Notes: generated by a model not told the origin, from the letters alone. Positions 1 to 6,487 are shown, counted from the first letter of the stretch. The stretch: DNA of 17,610 nucleotides from an uncultured Oxalobacteraceae bacterium (GCA_946479255.1 CAMLFK010000088.1:1-17610), one strand, 5' to 3'. Translations and numbers: made by a program.

Positions 1-1
1 C

Positions 2-1087
2 CGCCTGGTCCGGCCCGACCTGGTCTTGCTTGACGTGATGATGCCCGGCATCGATGGCCTGGAGACCTGCCGCCGCCTGAAGCAGCACAGCGACACGGTC
101 CAGATTCCCGTGATCTTCATGACCGCCCTGACCGACAGTGACGACGTGGTGGCAGCCTTCGAGGCCGGCGGTGTCGATTACGTTACCAAACCGATCCGCA
201 TCACGGAAGTGCTGGCACGCATCCATACCCATCTGGCGCTGCGGGAGATGAACCGGCAGCTCTCGGCCCAGAACACCCTGCTGCAGGAAACCAACGATCG
301 CCTCCTCCAGGCCGAGAAGATGGCGTCGGTCGGACAGCTCGCCGCCGGCGTCGCCCATGAGATCAACAACCCGATCGGTTTCGTCAACTGCAACCTGGGA
401 ACCCTGCAATCCTATGTGACGACCTTGTTCGGCGTGATCGACGACTTCGCGCTGGTGGCCGGCGCCACGCCTGCGCTCGCGGCGCGCCTGGCGGAACTGA
501 GGCAAGCCGCCGAGGTCGACTTCATCCGCGAGGACGTTGAGACCTTGATGAACGAATCGCGCGACGGCATGGAGCGCGTGAAGGACATCGTCCAGTCGCT
601 CAAAGACTTCTCGCACGTCGACCGGGCCGACACCAGCCCCGCCGACTTGCATCGGGGCCTGGACAGCACGCTAAAGCTCGTCAACAGCGAGATCAAGTAC
701 AAGGCCGACGTCGTCAAGGAGTATGGCAACTTGCCTCCGATCGAGTGTGTCGCGTCCCAGCTCAACCAGGTGTTCATGAACCTGCTCGTCAATGCCGCCC
801 ATGCGATCGCCAACAAGGGCGTGATCACGATACGCACCGGCTGTGCCGGGCAATGGGTCTGGATCGAAATTGGCGACACGGGCGCCGGCATGGACGCCGA
901 GACCCTCCATCGTATTTTCGAGCCCTTCTTCACGACCAAGCCCATCGGGGTGGGAACCGGCCTGGGCTTGTCGGTCTCGTACGGCATCGTTAAAAGCCAC
1001 GGCGGCCGAATCGAAGTCCACAGTCAATTGGGCAAAGGCAGCCAATTTACCGTGCATCTCCCAATTCACCGAGACTCCCCCGCATGA
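2..1087 (+). CDS. Receiver-histidine kinase (two-component), 5' end missing
   Basis: This is the 3' part of a cytoplasmic signalling kinase with an N-terminal receiver. The frame is open from base 2, so the apparent TTG start at 26 is only an internal codon. The receiver phosphoacceptor Asp is codon 32-34 (LLDVMMPG) and the conserved Lys is codon 188-190 (VTKP). A coiled-coil linker rich in L, Q and N follows, then the H-box (AAGVAHEINNP) with the phosphoacceptor His at 356-358. The ATPase domain shows an N-box (MNLLVNAAHAI), a G1 box (DTGAGMD), an F-box (FEPFFTTK) and a G2 box (GTGLGLS). No transmembrane segment is visible, so the signal probably enters through the receiver from a partner upstream of the window. 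Its stop overlaps the porin start (ATGA), which implies translational coupling. The cognate response regulator is not in view. The family call is firm; the input signal is unknown. Confidence 0.93.
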   Translation, partial: RLVRPDLVLLDVMMPGIDGLETCRRLKQHSDTVQIPVIFMTALTDSDDVVAAFEAGGVDYVTKPIRITEVLARIHTHLALREMNRQLSAQNTLLQETNDRLLQAEKMASVGQLAAGVAHEINNPIGFVNCNLGTLQSYVTTLFGVIDDFALVAGATPALAARLAELRQAAEVDFIREDVETLMNESRDGMERVKDIVQSLKDFSHVDRADTSPADLHRGLDSTLKLVNSEIKYKADVVKEYGNLPPIECVASQLNQVFMNLLVNAAHAIANKGVITIRTGCAGQWVWIEIGDTGAGMDAETLHRIFEPFFTTKPIGVGTGLGLSVSYGIVKSHGGRIEVHSQLGKGSQFTVHLPIHRDSPA

Positions 1088-2319
1088 ACCCTAGTGCCAC
1101 AGTACACCCGGCCTTTCCGCCACGACGCACGCTGCGTCACTATCTGTGCTGGACCGTGCTGCTCACCGCCTGCGGCAACGCCGGGGCCGCCGACGCGCTG
1201 GCGTCGCCACTCGACATCGGTGGGGCGGTACGTTTCAACTACGTCTACAAGAGCTGGCAGCCGGAGCACCCGCACGGCTTCGTCGGCCTCGACACACTGC
1301 GTCTGGACGTGAATTACGACGACGGACAACTGATCGGGTCGGCACAATATCGCTACAACCGCTTTCCCGCTGGCCAGGGTGGCTATACCAACAATTTCCT
1401 GCACCATGGCTGGGCTGGCGTGCGCTTTGGCGACAAGAGCGAACTGCATGCCGGCCTCGACAAGCTGCCCTTCGGCCTGCTCCCCTTCGCCTCCAACAAC
1501 TTCTTCGAATCGATCGCCTATTACCTCGGCTTCGAGGACACCTATGCCCTCGGGGTGAACTACACGTGGCGCAGCGGGCCGGTGGAATGGCGCCTTGCCT
1601 ACTTTCCACGAGATGGCGGCACCTATGGGGGCGGCGGCAATACGGCGAAGGCCTCGAACCGGTATTCCTTCAACATCGTGCCGGACGACGACCAGCAAGG
1701 CTACGGCACCGGACAAAGCGACCGCGAGCGCGACACCCTGGTCGCGCGCGCGGCCTGGCAGCTGCCTGGCCCGGCGAAGACGGAACTTGGCTTGTCCATA
1801 CTGAGCGGCGCGATCCGCAGCGGCGAAGGCGCACAGAGCCGGCGCCGCGCGGCAGCCTTCCATGCCAAAGGCAGTCATGCATCATGGACCTTGATGGCAG
1901 AAGCGCTGTACTACAACAACGCCACGCGGCACCTGCCCCAGCAGACTTTCGGGAAGCTCGACGCGAACAGCTTCTTGATGCTGGGTGCGTTCGGCTACCC
2001 CTATCCCGTGGCCGCGAAGGGGATAGTGTACATAGCTAACGTGAGTTACGACATTGCCGGCAGTGTCGGCCCGTTCACTGGCTTCAAGGCCTATAACGAC
2101 TATAGCGTGCTGAAGAAGAAGAGCGGCGGATTCAAGGATTCGCTGCAAAATGTGACCGGGCTGAGCTTTTCCGCAGGCAAGTGGTTCTTCTATGCCGACT
2201 TCATGCTCGCCAAGCACCAGCCGTATATGTCGCCAGACTTTGGCGGGCTTGCCGAGGGGTCGCCACTGCACGACGGCTTTTCGCGGCGTGTCAATCTTCA
2301 GGCGGGGTATTACTTCTGA
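1084..2319 (+). CDS. Outer-membrane beta-barrel (porin-like) protein
   Basis: This 411-residue exported protein is predicted to form an outer-membrane barrel. The N-terminus has basic residues (RRTLRHY) and a hydrophobic stretch, followed by AGA-AD, a plausible signal peptidase I site. The mature part alternates polar and aromatic residues in strand-like blocks, is rich in Tyr, Gly and Asn, and ends in YYF, the terminal aromatic typical of BAM-assembled barrels. The start is set by the ATGA overlap with the kinase stop; no other in-frame start gives a better signal peptide. An LTAC stretch inside the signal resembles a lipobox, but the barrel-like body and terminal Phe make a lipoprotein less likely. 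I cannot name the substrate; general porin or phosphate-selective-porin-like folds are possible. Coupling to a histidine kinase gene suggests that sensor and channel are expressed together. Confidence 0.75.
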   Translation: MNPSATVHPAFPPRRTLRHYLCWTVLLTACGNAGAADALASPLDIGGAVRFNYVYKSWQPEHPHGFVGLDTLRLDVNYDDGQLIGSAQYRYNRFPAGQGGYTNNFLHHGWAGVRFGDKSELHAGLDKLPFGLLPFASNNFFESIAYYLGFEDTYALGVNYTWRSGPVEWRLAYFPRDGGTYGGGGNTAKASNRYSFNIVPDDDQQGYGTGQSDRERDTLVARAAWQLPGPAKTELGLSILSGAIRSGEGAQSRRRAAAFHAKGSHASWTLMAEALYYNNATRHLPQQTFGKLDANSFLMLGAFGYPYPVAAKGIVYIANVSYDIAGSVGPFTGFKAYNDYSVLKKKSGGFKDSLQNVTGLSFSAGKWFFYADFMLAKHQPYMSPDFGGLAEGSPLHDGFSRRVNLQAGYYF

Positions 2320-2405
2320 TTGTGGCGGGCCACGCGACACAAAGGCATCGAACTGCCGCCGCAATTCGCGGCGAGCATCATCGTCTCCACAAAAGGGAAA
2401 ACAAG

Positions 2406-2435
2406 AAGGCCTGCAATCCGACAGATGCAGGCCTT
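2406..2435 (-). terminator. Rho-independent terminator, original tRNA-Val terminator left of the island
   Basis: A perfect 10-bp stem (2406-2415 with 2426-2435) with a 10-nt loop. Read on the minus strand it is followed by a T-rich stretch (TTGTTTT). On the plus strand it ends in CCTTTT, so it can also serve the porin gene. It lies just beyond the 3' end of the detached tRNA-Val fragment and shares its stem sequence with the terminator at 6299-6330. It is therefore probably the ancestral terminator of the tRNA gene before the island inserted. Confidence 0.75.
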
Positions 2436-2454
2436 TTGACTTTGCTGATATTCT

Positions 2455-2501
2455 TGGTGGGAAGTGCAAGTTTCGAACTTGCGACCCCTGCAGTGTGAAT
2501 G
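2455..2501 (-). repeat. attL-like direct repeat: detached 3' part of tRNA-Val
   Basis: These 47 bp are identical to 6348-6394. On the minus strand they encode the anticodon loop onward, the T-arm, the acceptor 3' strand and the CCA of tRNA-Val. The sequence then diverges completely, so this is a 3' tRNA fragment and not a working tRNA. It is the classic mark left by a tyrosine-recombinase element that integrates in a tRNA gene and restores the 3' end at its other junction. Confidence 0.88.
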
Positions 2502-2596
2502 TCGAGTTCCCGCACTTCTCCGGACCTCCTTGGACAATGATATTGCTCTTCATGCACTGGTAGTGTTCAGCTCCCTGGAGAAGTGCAAGCAATTTA

Positions 2597-2626
2597 TTGC
2601 AAAGTTAGAATGAAACTCAATATTAT
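2597..2626 (+). promoter_or_regulatory. Putative sigma-70 promoter of the nuclease-like gene
   Basis: A -35 TTGCAA at 2597-2602, an 18-nt spacer and a -10 TATTAT at 2621-2626 would start transcription near 2633, about 27 nt before the ATG at 2660. The surrounding DNA is AT-rich, so chance matches are more likely than elsewhere in the window. No clear Shine-Dalgarno sequence precedes the ATG. Confidence 0.5.
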
Positions 2627-2659
2627 TCGTATTTTTATCATCAGACTTTAGATCAAATT

Positions 2660-4336
2660 ATGAACTCTGCAGAGGTAGAAATTTTCAAAATGTTTGAAGC
2701 TACAATTGACATGCAAATACGGGATTTGAAAATCAAGTCAATGCCGGCGAGAGTGCCGTATACCCATCTAATTTGCTTGCTTGAAGCCGCCCACGCGAAA
2801 GGCAACCTTTCCGACTCCATCGTCCATCCAAACTTAGGCCCCTCAATACTGTCCCGACTTTCATATCTATTACCCGTATTTTCGGCATGCCCTTTGGAAC
2901 CCGGTGGCGAAAACGCTTTCGACGCAGTGCAAGCAATGGGGGATGATCTTCGGGACGAGATGAAGCTATTACTGAACTATGCACATTTTTGTGAAGTTGC
3001 TCCGTTCGCTTGGCGCGGAGCCTACAACATCAAGGAAGCGGGAGAGGCGATTGCACTGACACATCGAAGCGATGAAATTCAACGTTTTGAAGCTAAAGAC
3101 ATTATTCTGAGCCGGCTGCCCCTGTCCTTTACAATTGATGCGCCAGAAACTTACAATCCTTACTACAACATGTGGGCAGCGTCAGGCCAAGAGCCTCAGA
3201 TTTCAGACTTCGAAGAAATAGTTTCAGGGTTATTTAGTTGGTTTCTCCGTTATTCGTTCGAGATTTCTCCCCTTTCGGACACGGCGATAGAGCGCGCACT
3301 CGGAGTCGGCGACGACCAGTTTCGCCGCTTTCGAGCGGTTTGGCACGCGTTTGCAGCATTTCATCTTGGAATGTCAAACGCTATTCGACAGCGTTTGCAC
3401 GAACACCCGGAAGAAGATAAGAAAATTGGTACTAACTTCTTTGACTGGGTTGCTCCACTAATCAAAGAAGATTATATAGAGGCTTTGATTACTCGCTGCG
3501 CCAAACTTAATTCTGTGCAATATGCAGCATTGATGAGCATATATTCATTTGACCCACACGTTCCAATTGGTGGCGAAGGTTTCTTTCCGCCTGTCTGCCG
3601 ATTAAAAGAAAGTCTTTTAATAAGCCCATGGGCGCTGCGTGGCATGCTGTCTGCTCGAAATATTCTTTATACGCTTCAGAAAACGGATCGAAAGAAGTTT
3701 GATGACGAGGTTTCGCCTTTACTCGAACCACGGCTAACTGAGATCGCTTCAAAAATTTTTAGACATTTACAAGATGTTCAAATTATCCCTAATTTCATTT
3801 GGAGCAAAGGTGAATTCGATCTCCTCGTTCACCGGAAGTCGGAGAACTGTGTATTGCATGTTCAGATCAAGGCCGCAATTGCCCCCGAAGGGGCGCGTAT
3901 GACTACCAGGGTCGAAAGCCGCATCAGAGAGGGGTTGGAGCAGCTGGCGAATTTCAAGAAACTTAAGCAACCTGATCAGGATTTGATACTTTCTACAGCA
4001 TTGAGTCAGAAAATAACAAGCGCTAAGGTTGTTGATATCATTCTTTGCTGGTCAGGATTTGGAACAAGTAAGATTTGGTCACTGCTGGGTGACGTTGCCC
4101 CGCTAAATATTGCCTTACTTGCACATTTAGTTCGCGCGGACACAAGGCGATCTCTTAGCACTTTCGCTCAAGACACACATTCACTGATTGATCAAATTAC
4201 AACCGAAGCGAATCCGGTTTGGAATATCGATACTATTGAGCTCGGGCCAAAGAAAATTAGTTTTCCCAATCTTGACTGCGACTGGGACAGCTTGGTCAAG
4301 TACCAAACTGCGGCGTACAAGTTCTTCAACGCATAG
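2660..4336 (+). CDS. Large hypothetical protein with C-terminal PD-(D/E)XK nuclease-like motif
   Basis: I do not recognise this 558-residue protein as a named family. The N-terminal two thirds is a mixed helical region without signal peptide or membrane segments. Around residues 380-410 a pattern fits the PD-(D/E)XK nuclease core: SKGEFDLLV with acidic E385 and D387, then a hydrophobic beta-strand ending in HVQIKA, giving Q402-x-K404. The D...(Q)xK spacing of about 15 residues resembles NERD and restriction-endonuclease-like folds. The gene is far more AT-rich than its neighbours, stands alone with its own promoter, and is the first cargo gene of a tRNA island, the usual setting for anti-phage genes. 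A single-gene defence nuclease is therefore a reasonable guess, but no defence partner or methylase lies next to it. The reading frame is real; the function is inferred. Confidence 0.85.
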   Translation: MNSAEVEIFKMFEATIDMQIRDLKIKSMPARVPYTHLICLLEAAHAKGNLSDSIVHPNLGPSILSRLSYLLPVFSACPLEPGGENAFDAVQAMGDDLRDEMKLLLNYAHFCEVAPFAWRGAYNIKEAGEAIALTHRSDEIQRFEAKDIILSRLPLSFTIDAPETYNPYYNMWAASGQEPQISDFEEIVSGLFSWFLRYSFEISPLSDTAIERALGVGDDQFRRFRAVWHAFAAFHLGMSNAIRQRLHEHPEEDKKIGTNFFDWVAPLIKEDYIEALITRCAKLNSVQYAALMSIYSFDPHVPIGGEGFFPPVCRLKESLLISPWALRGMLSARNILYTLQKTDRKKFDDEVSPLLEPRLTEIASKIFRHLQDVQIIPNFIWSKGEFDLLVHRKSENCVLHVQIKAAIAPEGARMTTRVESRIREGLEQLANFKKLKQPDQDLILSTALSQKITSAKVVDIILCWSGFGTSKIWSLLGDVAPLNIALLAHLVRADTRRSLSTFAQDTHSLIDQITTEANPVWNIDTIELGPKKISFPNLDCDWDSLVKYQTAAYKFFNA

Positions 4337-4580
4337 CAGCCCCCGTCGATCGGCTTGCCCGGATTGGGGAGCAGCTGACGCGCACCCAGCCTACCATCAG
4401 GCACACATCAAGGGCTGTGGATTGCCGATGTGCTTGAGCTGACCGTCGCTCGCCTGTCGTGTGCGGATGGTCAGATAAGCCTTGCTATTTGCACCGGGTT
4501 GATGCGCCCCAATTCCACGATGTTTTGGTTGAGCAACAATGCACATGGTATTTCACTTCATTAACCAGTTTGTAGGAACC
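4337..4580. other. Gap between nuclease-like gene and Hcp
   Basis: I see no supportable gene. GC content rises again here, marking the change from the AT-rich cargo to the T6SS module. It probably holds the hcp promoter; the best candidate I can see (TTGGTT, 18 nt, TATTTC, ending near 4556) is weak. No terminator with a clear T-tract follows the nuclease gene. Confidence 0.4.
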
Positions 4581-5078
4581 ATGGCAATCGACGCATATCT
4601 GCAGATCGACGGCATCAAGGGCGAATCAGCCGACTCTGCGCATTCAGGGTGGATCGAAATCGCCTCTGCCAACTGGGGAGTAGTGCAGCCCAGGAGCAGC
4701 ATCGTGTCCTCCAGCGGCGGCCACACGGCTGGCCACTCCGAGCACCGCACACTGTCCCTTACCAAGCTCGCCGACCTCGCCTCGCCGGTCTTGATGCAGC
4801 ACTGCGCGATGGGCAAGACGATCCCGAAGGCCAAGCTGGAATTCATGCGGGCCGACGGCGACGGCAATCCGGTCAAGTACTACCAGGTCGAACTGGAGAA
4901 CGTGATGCTGTCCAACATGGACCAGGTGATGGGCAATGGCAGCGGCGTGCTCCAGGACGAGATCGGTTTGTGCTTCTCCAAAATCAAGTGGACGTACACG
5001 CAGCAGAAGATTGGCGGCGGCATCAGCGGAAGCACAGCCGGCGGCTGGGACTTGGCTGCCAAGAAATGCTGCGCGTGA
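4581..5078 (+). CDS. hcp: Type VI secretion tube protein Hcp
   Basis: This 165-residue protein matches the Hcp (DUF796) family. It starts MAIDAYLQIDGIKGES, the typical first strand, followed by a WIEI-type strand, a GHSEHRTLSLTKLAD stretch with the family's 'lsltk.lD.aSp.l' pattern, and KAKLEFMRADG with YYQVELENVMLS. Hcp forms hexameric rings that build the T6SS tube and can carry small effectors in the ring lumen. I chose the ATG at 4581 because AGGA lies just upstream and homologs begin MA-D-; a longer frame from 4539 adds an unrelated leader. The end (KKCCA) is unusual in having two adjacent Cys. No other T6SS structural genes are in the window, so this is an orphan Hcp that must rely on an apparatus encoded elsewhere. 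The next gene begins 10 nt after its stop. Confidence 0.92.
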   Translation: MAIDAYLQIDGIKGESADSAHSGWIEIASANWGVVQPRSSIVSSSGGHTAGHSEHRTLSLTKLADLASPVLMQHCAMGKTIPKAKLEFMRADGDGNPVKYYQVELENVMLSNMDQVMGNGSGVLQDEIGLCFSKIKWTYTQQKIGGGISGSTAGGWDLAAKKCCA

Positions 5079-5088
5079 GGAGCTGGCC

Positions 5089-5619
5089 ATGACTGCTTCC
5101 GGAGTTCCAATTCAACCGAAGGATTCACGCGGCTACTTCATGCTGCCGCAAGCCCCCGAGGACGCTGGCTACTATGTGTACGGAAACGTGCACAACGTGC
5201 CGGGAACCGGCCACCTGGCGCAGTACACCCACTCCAACCTGCTTACCATGATCTTTCAGGTCGAGCGCGAGTGGCAGGCGATCTGTGATCGAAAATTCGG
5301 CATCGGGAACATCAGCATCGACGGTGGTAAGAAGTACGACAAGCACGAGACTCATCAGAAGGGAATCGAGATGGATTGCCGGCCGGTCCGGAAGGACTAC
5401 GCAACAGGCCCGGCCGCGCGCTGTTCGTACCAGGATAAAGCAGTTTATGACTGCGCGGCCACCATCAGGCTGATCCGCCTCTTCGCGCAGCACCCGTGGG
5501 TGCGACTCGTCTACTTCAACGACCCCGAGGTCCAGAAGGCGGTGGGCGCGCCCGTGCGATTCTGCATAGGTCACAACGATCACTTCCACGTCGAACTTTG
5601 GCCGAGATTTACATCGTGA
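5089..5619 (+). CDS. Putative T6SS effector: MepA/M74-type zinc murein endopeptidase
   Basis: This 176-residue protein resembles penicillin-insensitive murein endopeptidases (MepA, peptidase family M74, LAS superfamily), which cleave peptide cross-links in peptidoglycan using zinc. The visible core has an N-terminal YGN and a GTGHL stretch, then GNISIDGGKKYDKHETHQKG with H89 and D96 in the HxxGxxxD zinc motif, and GHNDHFHVEL with H165 and H167 in the HxxHxH motif. Unlike housekeeping MepA, which is exported, it has no signal peptide and is short. It starts 10 nt after hcp, with GAGGAG (5077-5082) as ribosome-binding site, and overlaps the next gene by four bases. The Hcp neighbour and missing signal fit a T6SS cargo that reaches the target periplasm through the tube. 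M15 carboxypeptidases are an alternative, but the HxxHxH pattern favours M74. Enzyme class is fairly sure; effector role is inferred from context. Confidence 0.82.
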   Translation: MTASGVPIQPKDSRGYFMLPQAPEDAGYYVYGNVHNVPGTGHLAQYTHSNLLTMIFQVEREWQAICDRKFGIGNISIDGGKKYDKHETHQKGIEMDCRPVRKDYATGPAARCSYQDKAVYDCAATIRLIRLFAQHPWVRLVYFNDPEVQKAVGAPVRFCIGHNDHFHVELWPRFTS

Positions 5620-5999
5620 GCGCGCGCTTGGTGATTATCGTCGCGGCCCTCACCCTGTACTCGCTGGCCCAGGCTGCCGAAAAGCCGAAGCCGGACACCT
5701 GGGATGGCCGCCCAAAGCCGCTCAAGGGCGACTACCAGGTGTACGGCGGGACTCTATCTGAGGCAGTGCCCCCGACAAAAAAGGACAGGAAGGTAGCGAT
5801 CATGTTTACGGGGCCGCTTGGGAAGGACTTATTCGATCAAATCGGACCTGATTTGAAGGAAGCCTGCGGGGCCGGTCCTGATCACCGGACACGGCGTAGG
5901 GGAGATCTTAGCTGCGTCTGGACCAAGAACGACGGGTACGCTTGCTATTTCGGCCTCGACGTACCCTCCGGGAAGAGCACCAACGGGTCGATCTGCTGA
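5616..5999 (+). CDS. Putative periplasmic immunity protein for the M74 effector
   Basis: This is a small exported protein of 127 residues that I do not recognise by family. I start it at the GTG at 5616, which overlaps the effector stop (GTGA). From there it has a clean signal peptide: SAR, a hydrophobic core (LVIIVAALTLYSLA) and an AQA-A cleavage site. The mature part is about 107 residues with four Cys (in EACG, LSCVW, YACYF and GSIC), which could form two disulfides in the periplasm. Peptidoglycan-attacking T6SS effectors are classically paired with a periplasmic immunity protein encoded directly downstream, and this gene has the right size, location and coupling. The immunity role is inferred from position and signal peptide only. 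A longer frame from 5496 is rejected because it would overlap the effector and bury the signal peptide. Confidence 0.78.
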   Translation: MSARLVIIVAALTLYSLAQAAEKPKPDTWDGRPKPLKGDYQVYGGTLSEAVPPTKKDRKVAIMFTGPLGKDLFDQIGPDLKEACGAGPDHRTRRRGDLSCVWTKNDGYACYFGLDVPSGKSTNGSIC

Positions 6000-6164
6000 T
6001 CGGCGCTTTTGCGGCCGACCGCGCCTGGCTGGCGCGGTCCGGCACACGCATGCGGCTTCATGAGGTCCAAGGCATGCTGGCGTAAGTCGTCCAGCAGCGG
6101 CTCACCCGGGTTATAGATGCACTGGTTCTCCAAAAGATACGATCGATACATGGCCGATTCGGTG

Positions 6165-6227
6165 GCGCTCGGCGATATCGGCGCTTTGCTGCATCGGGAA
6201 GGCATTTACTCGTCTCATCTGGCTCAG
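6165..6227 (+). pseudogene. Remnant of an IS3-family orfA transposase
   Basis: About 20 codons read LGDIGALLHREGIYSSHLAQ, close to the 'G.(I/V)GALLRREG(L/I)YSSHL..W' segment found after the helix-turn-helix of IS3-family OrfA proteins. The expected tryptophan and the rest of the protein are absent and the frame turns into unrelated sequence, so this is a scar and not a working IS. No terminal inverted repeats are visible. The match is from memory of the motif. Confidence 0.5.
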
Positions 6228-6298
6228 AAGTCAGCGATCAGTCCACACAAGTCCGCTAACGTTTCCCATACTTTTCCCATACATGGTCGCCACATAGC

Positions 6299-6330
6299 AA
6301 AAAAGGCCTGCAACATAGCTGCAAGCCTTT
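6299..6330 (-). terminator. Rho-independent terminator of the reconstituted tRNA-Val
   Basis: Read on the minus strand: an 8-bp GC-rich stem (6320-6327 with 6305-6312, one G-U pair) extended by A-T pairs, a 7-nt loop, then six T (6304-6299). It sits about 18 nt past the CCA of tRNA-Val. The stem nearly repeats that at 2406-2435 with a different loop, so this copy came in with the island. Confidence 0.8.
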
Positions 6331-6347
6331 GATTTTCCTACGTATTC

Positions 6348-6394
6348 TGGTGGGAAGTGCAAGTTTCGAACTTGCGACCCCTGCAGTGTGAATG
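6348..6394 (-). repeat. attR-like direct repeat inside tRNA-Val
   Basis: These 47 bp are identical to 2455-2501 and form the anticodon loop, T-arm and acceptor end of the functional tRNA. The identity stops in the 5' half of the anticodon stem, a usual crossover point for tRNA-directed tyrosine recombinases. This half is presumably element-derived. Confidence 0.88.
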
Positions 6395-6422
6395 CAGTGC
6401 TCTACCCCTGAGCTAACCTCCC
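6348..6422 (-). tRNA. tRNA-Val (anticodon CAC)
   Basis: On the minus strand the 75 nt fold as a canonical cloverleaf. The acceptor GGGAGGT pairs with ACTTCCC (one G-T pair), followed by discriminator A and an encoded CCA. The D-arm is in TAGCTCAGGGGTAGAGC. The anticodon stem CTGCA/TGCAG encloses loop TTCACAC, giving anticodon CAC (reads GUG, valine). The T-arm contains GTTCGAA. Its 3' half is shared with the island repeat, so the present gene is a chimera of chromosomal 5' half and element-supplied 3' half. It lies downstream of dnaQ on the same strand with its own promoter. Confidence 0.96.
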
Positions 6423-6434
6423 GAAGCGGGGCGT

Positions 6435-6463
6435 ATTATCGCATACGATTTGAATTTCGTCAC
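6435..6463 (-). promoter_or_regulatory. Promoter of tRNA-Val with GC-rich discriminator
   Basis: On the minus strand: -35 GTGACG (6463-6458), a 17-nt spacer, and -10 GATAAT (6440-6435). Transcription would begin about 5 nt before the tRNA. The run ACGCCCCGC between the -10 box and the tRNA is a GC-rich discriminator, as is usual for stable-RNA promoters under stringent control. Confidence 0.65.
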
Positions 6464-6487
6464 GTATTTGAATCTCGCCACAGTCTC

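Larger units (their letters stand above)
2320..2659. other. Intergenic stretch between porin and island nuclease
   Basis: There is no convincing gene here. It holds a short hairpin without a T-tract (2357-2373), the original tRNA-Val terminator (2406-2435), the detached 3' portion of tRNA-Val that forms the left end of the island (2455-2501), and the promoter of the nuclease gene (2597-2626). Base composition shifts from GC-rich to clearly AT-rich after about position 2580. Confidence 0.7.
6000..6347. other. Right-end island junk DNA with hairpin, IS scar and terminator
   Basis: No intact gene is supported. Just after the immunity gene there is a 9-bp perfect hairpin with a 5-nt loop (6017-6039) but no T-tract; it may end transcription of the T6SS genes or simply be structural. 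A short IS3-type transposase scar lies at about 6165-6227, and the tRNA terminator at 6299-6330. An open frame of 86 codons on the minus strand (5945-6205) shows no recognisable features. Confidence 0.5.
2455..6394. mobile_element. tRNA-Val genomic island (about 3.9 kb), no integrase seen
   Basis: The island is delimited by 47-bp perfect direct repeats that duplicate the 3' part of tRNA-Val(CAC). Terminators with matching stems lie just outside the left repeat and inside the right end, so the element carried the tRNA 3' end plus a terminator. The cargo is an AT-rich nuclease-like gene, an Hcp, an M74 endopeptidase, a small exported protein and an IS3-type scar. The left cargo gene is strongly AT-rich while the T6SS genes are GC-rich, so the island is probably a mosaic from more than one donor. 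No tyrosine or serine recombinase gene is present, so it is either a decayed island or one moved in trans. The boundaries are read directly; the history is inferred. Confidence 0.82.

Noticed and set aside
1084..1200. Lipoprotein signal (LTAC) in the porin-like protein
   Set aside because: The stretch fits a lipobox, but a following AGA-A site, barrel-like sequence and terminal Phe fit an outer-membrane barrel better.
2502..2535. A possible degenerate 5' half of tRNA-Val at the left repeat (an ACCTCC match to the acceptor 5' strand on the minus strand)
   Set aside because: The D-arm and the 5' anticodon stem do not pair and only six bases match; taken as chance next to the att site.
4380..4470. 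A short UvrA-like looking phrase (IADVLELTV) in the gap before hcp
   Set aside because: Only about nine residues, needs a frameshift to join with preceding sequence and does not continue; too weak to call a pseudogene.
5945..6205. Minus-strand frame of 86 codons over the end of the immunity gene
   Set aside because: No recognisable motif, overlaps a better supported gene and has no evident ribosome-binding site.
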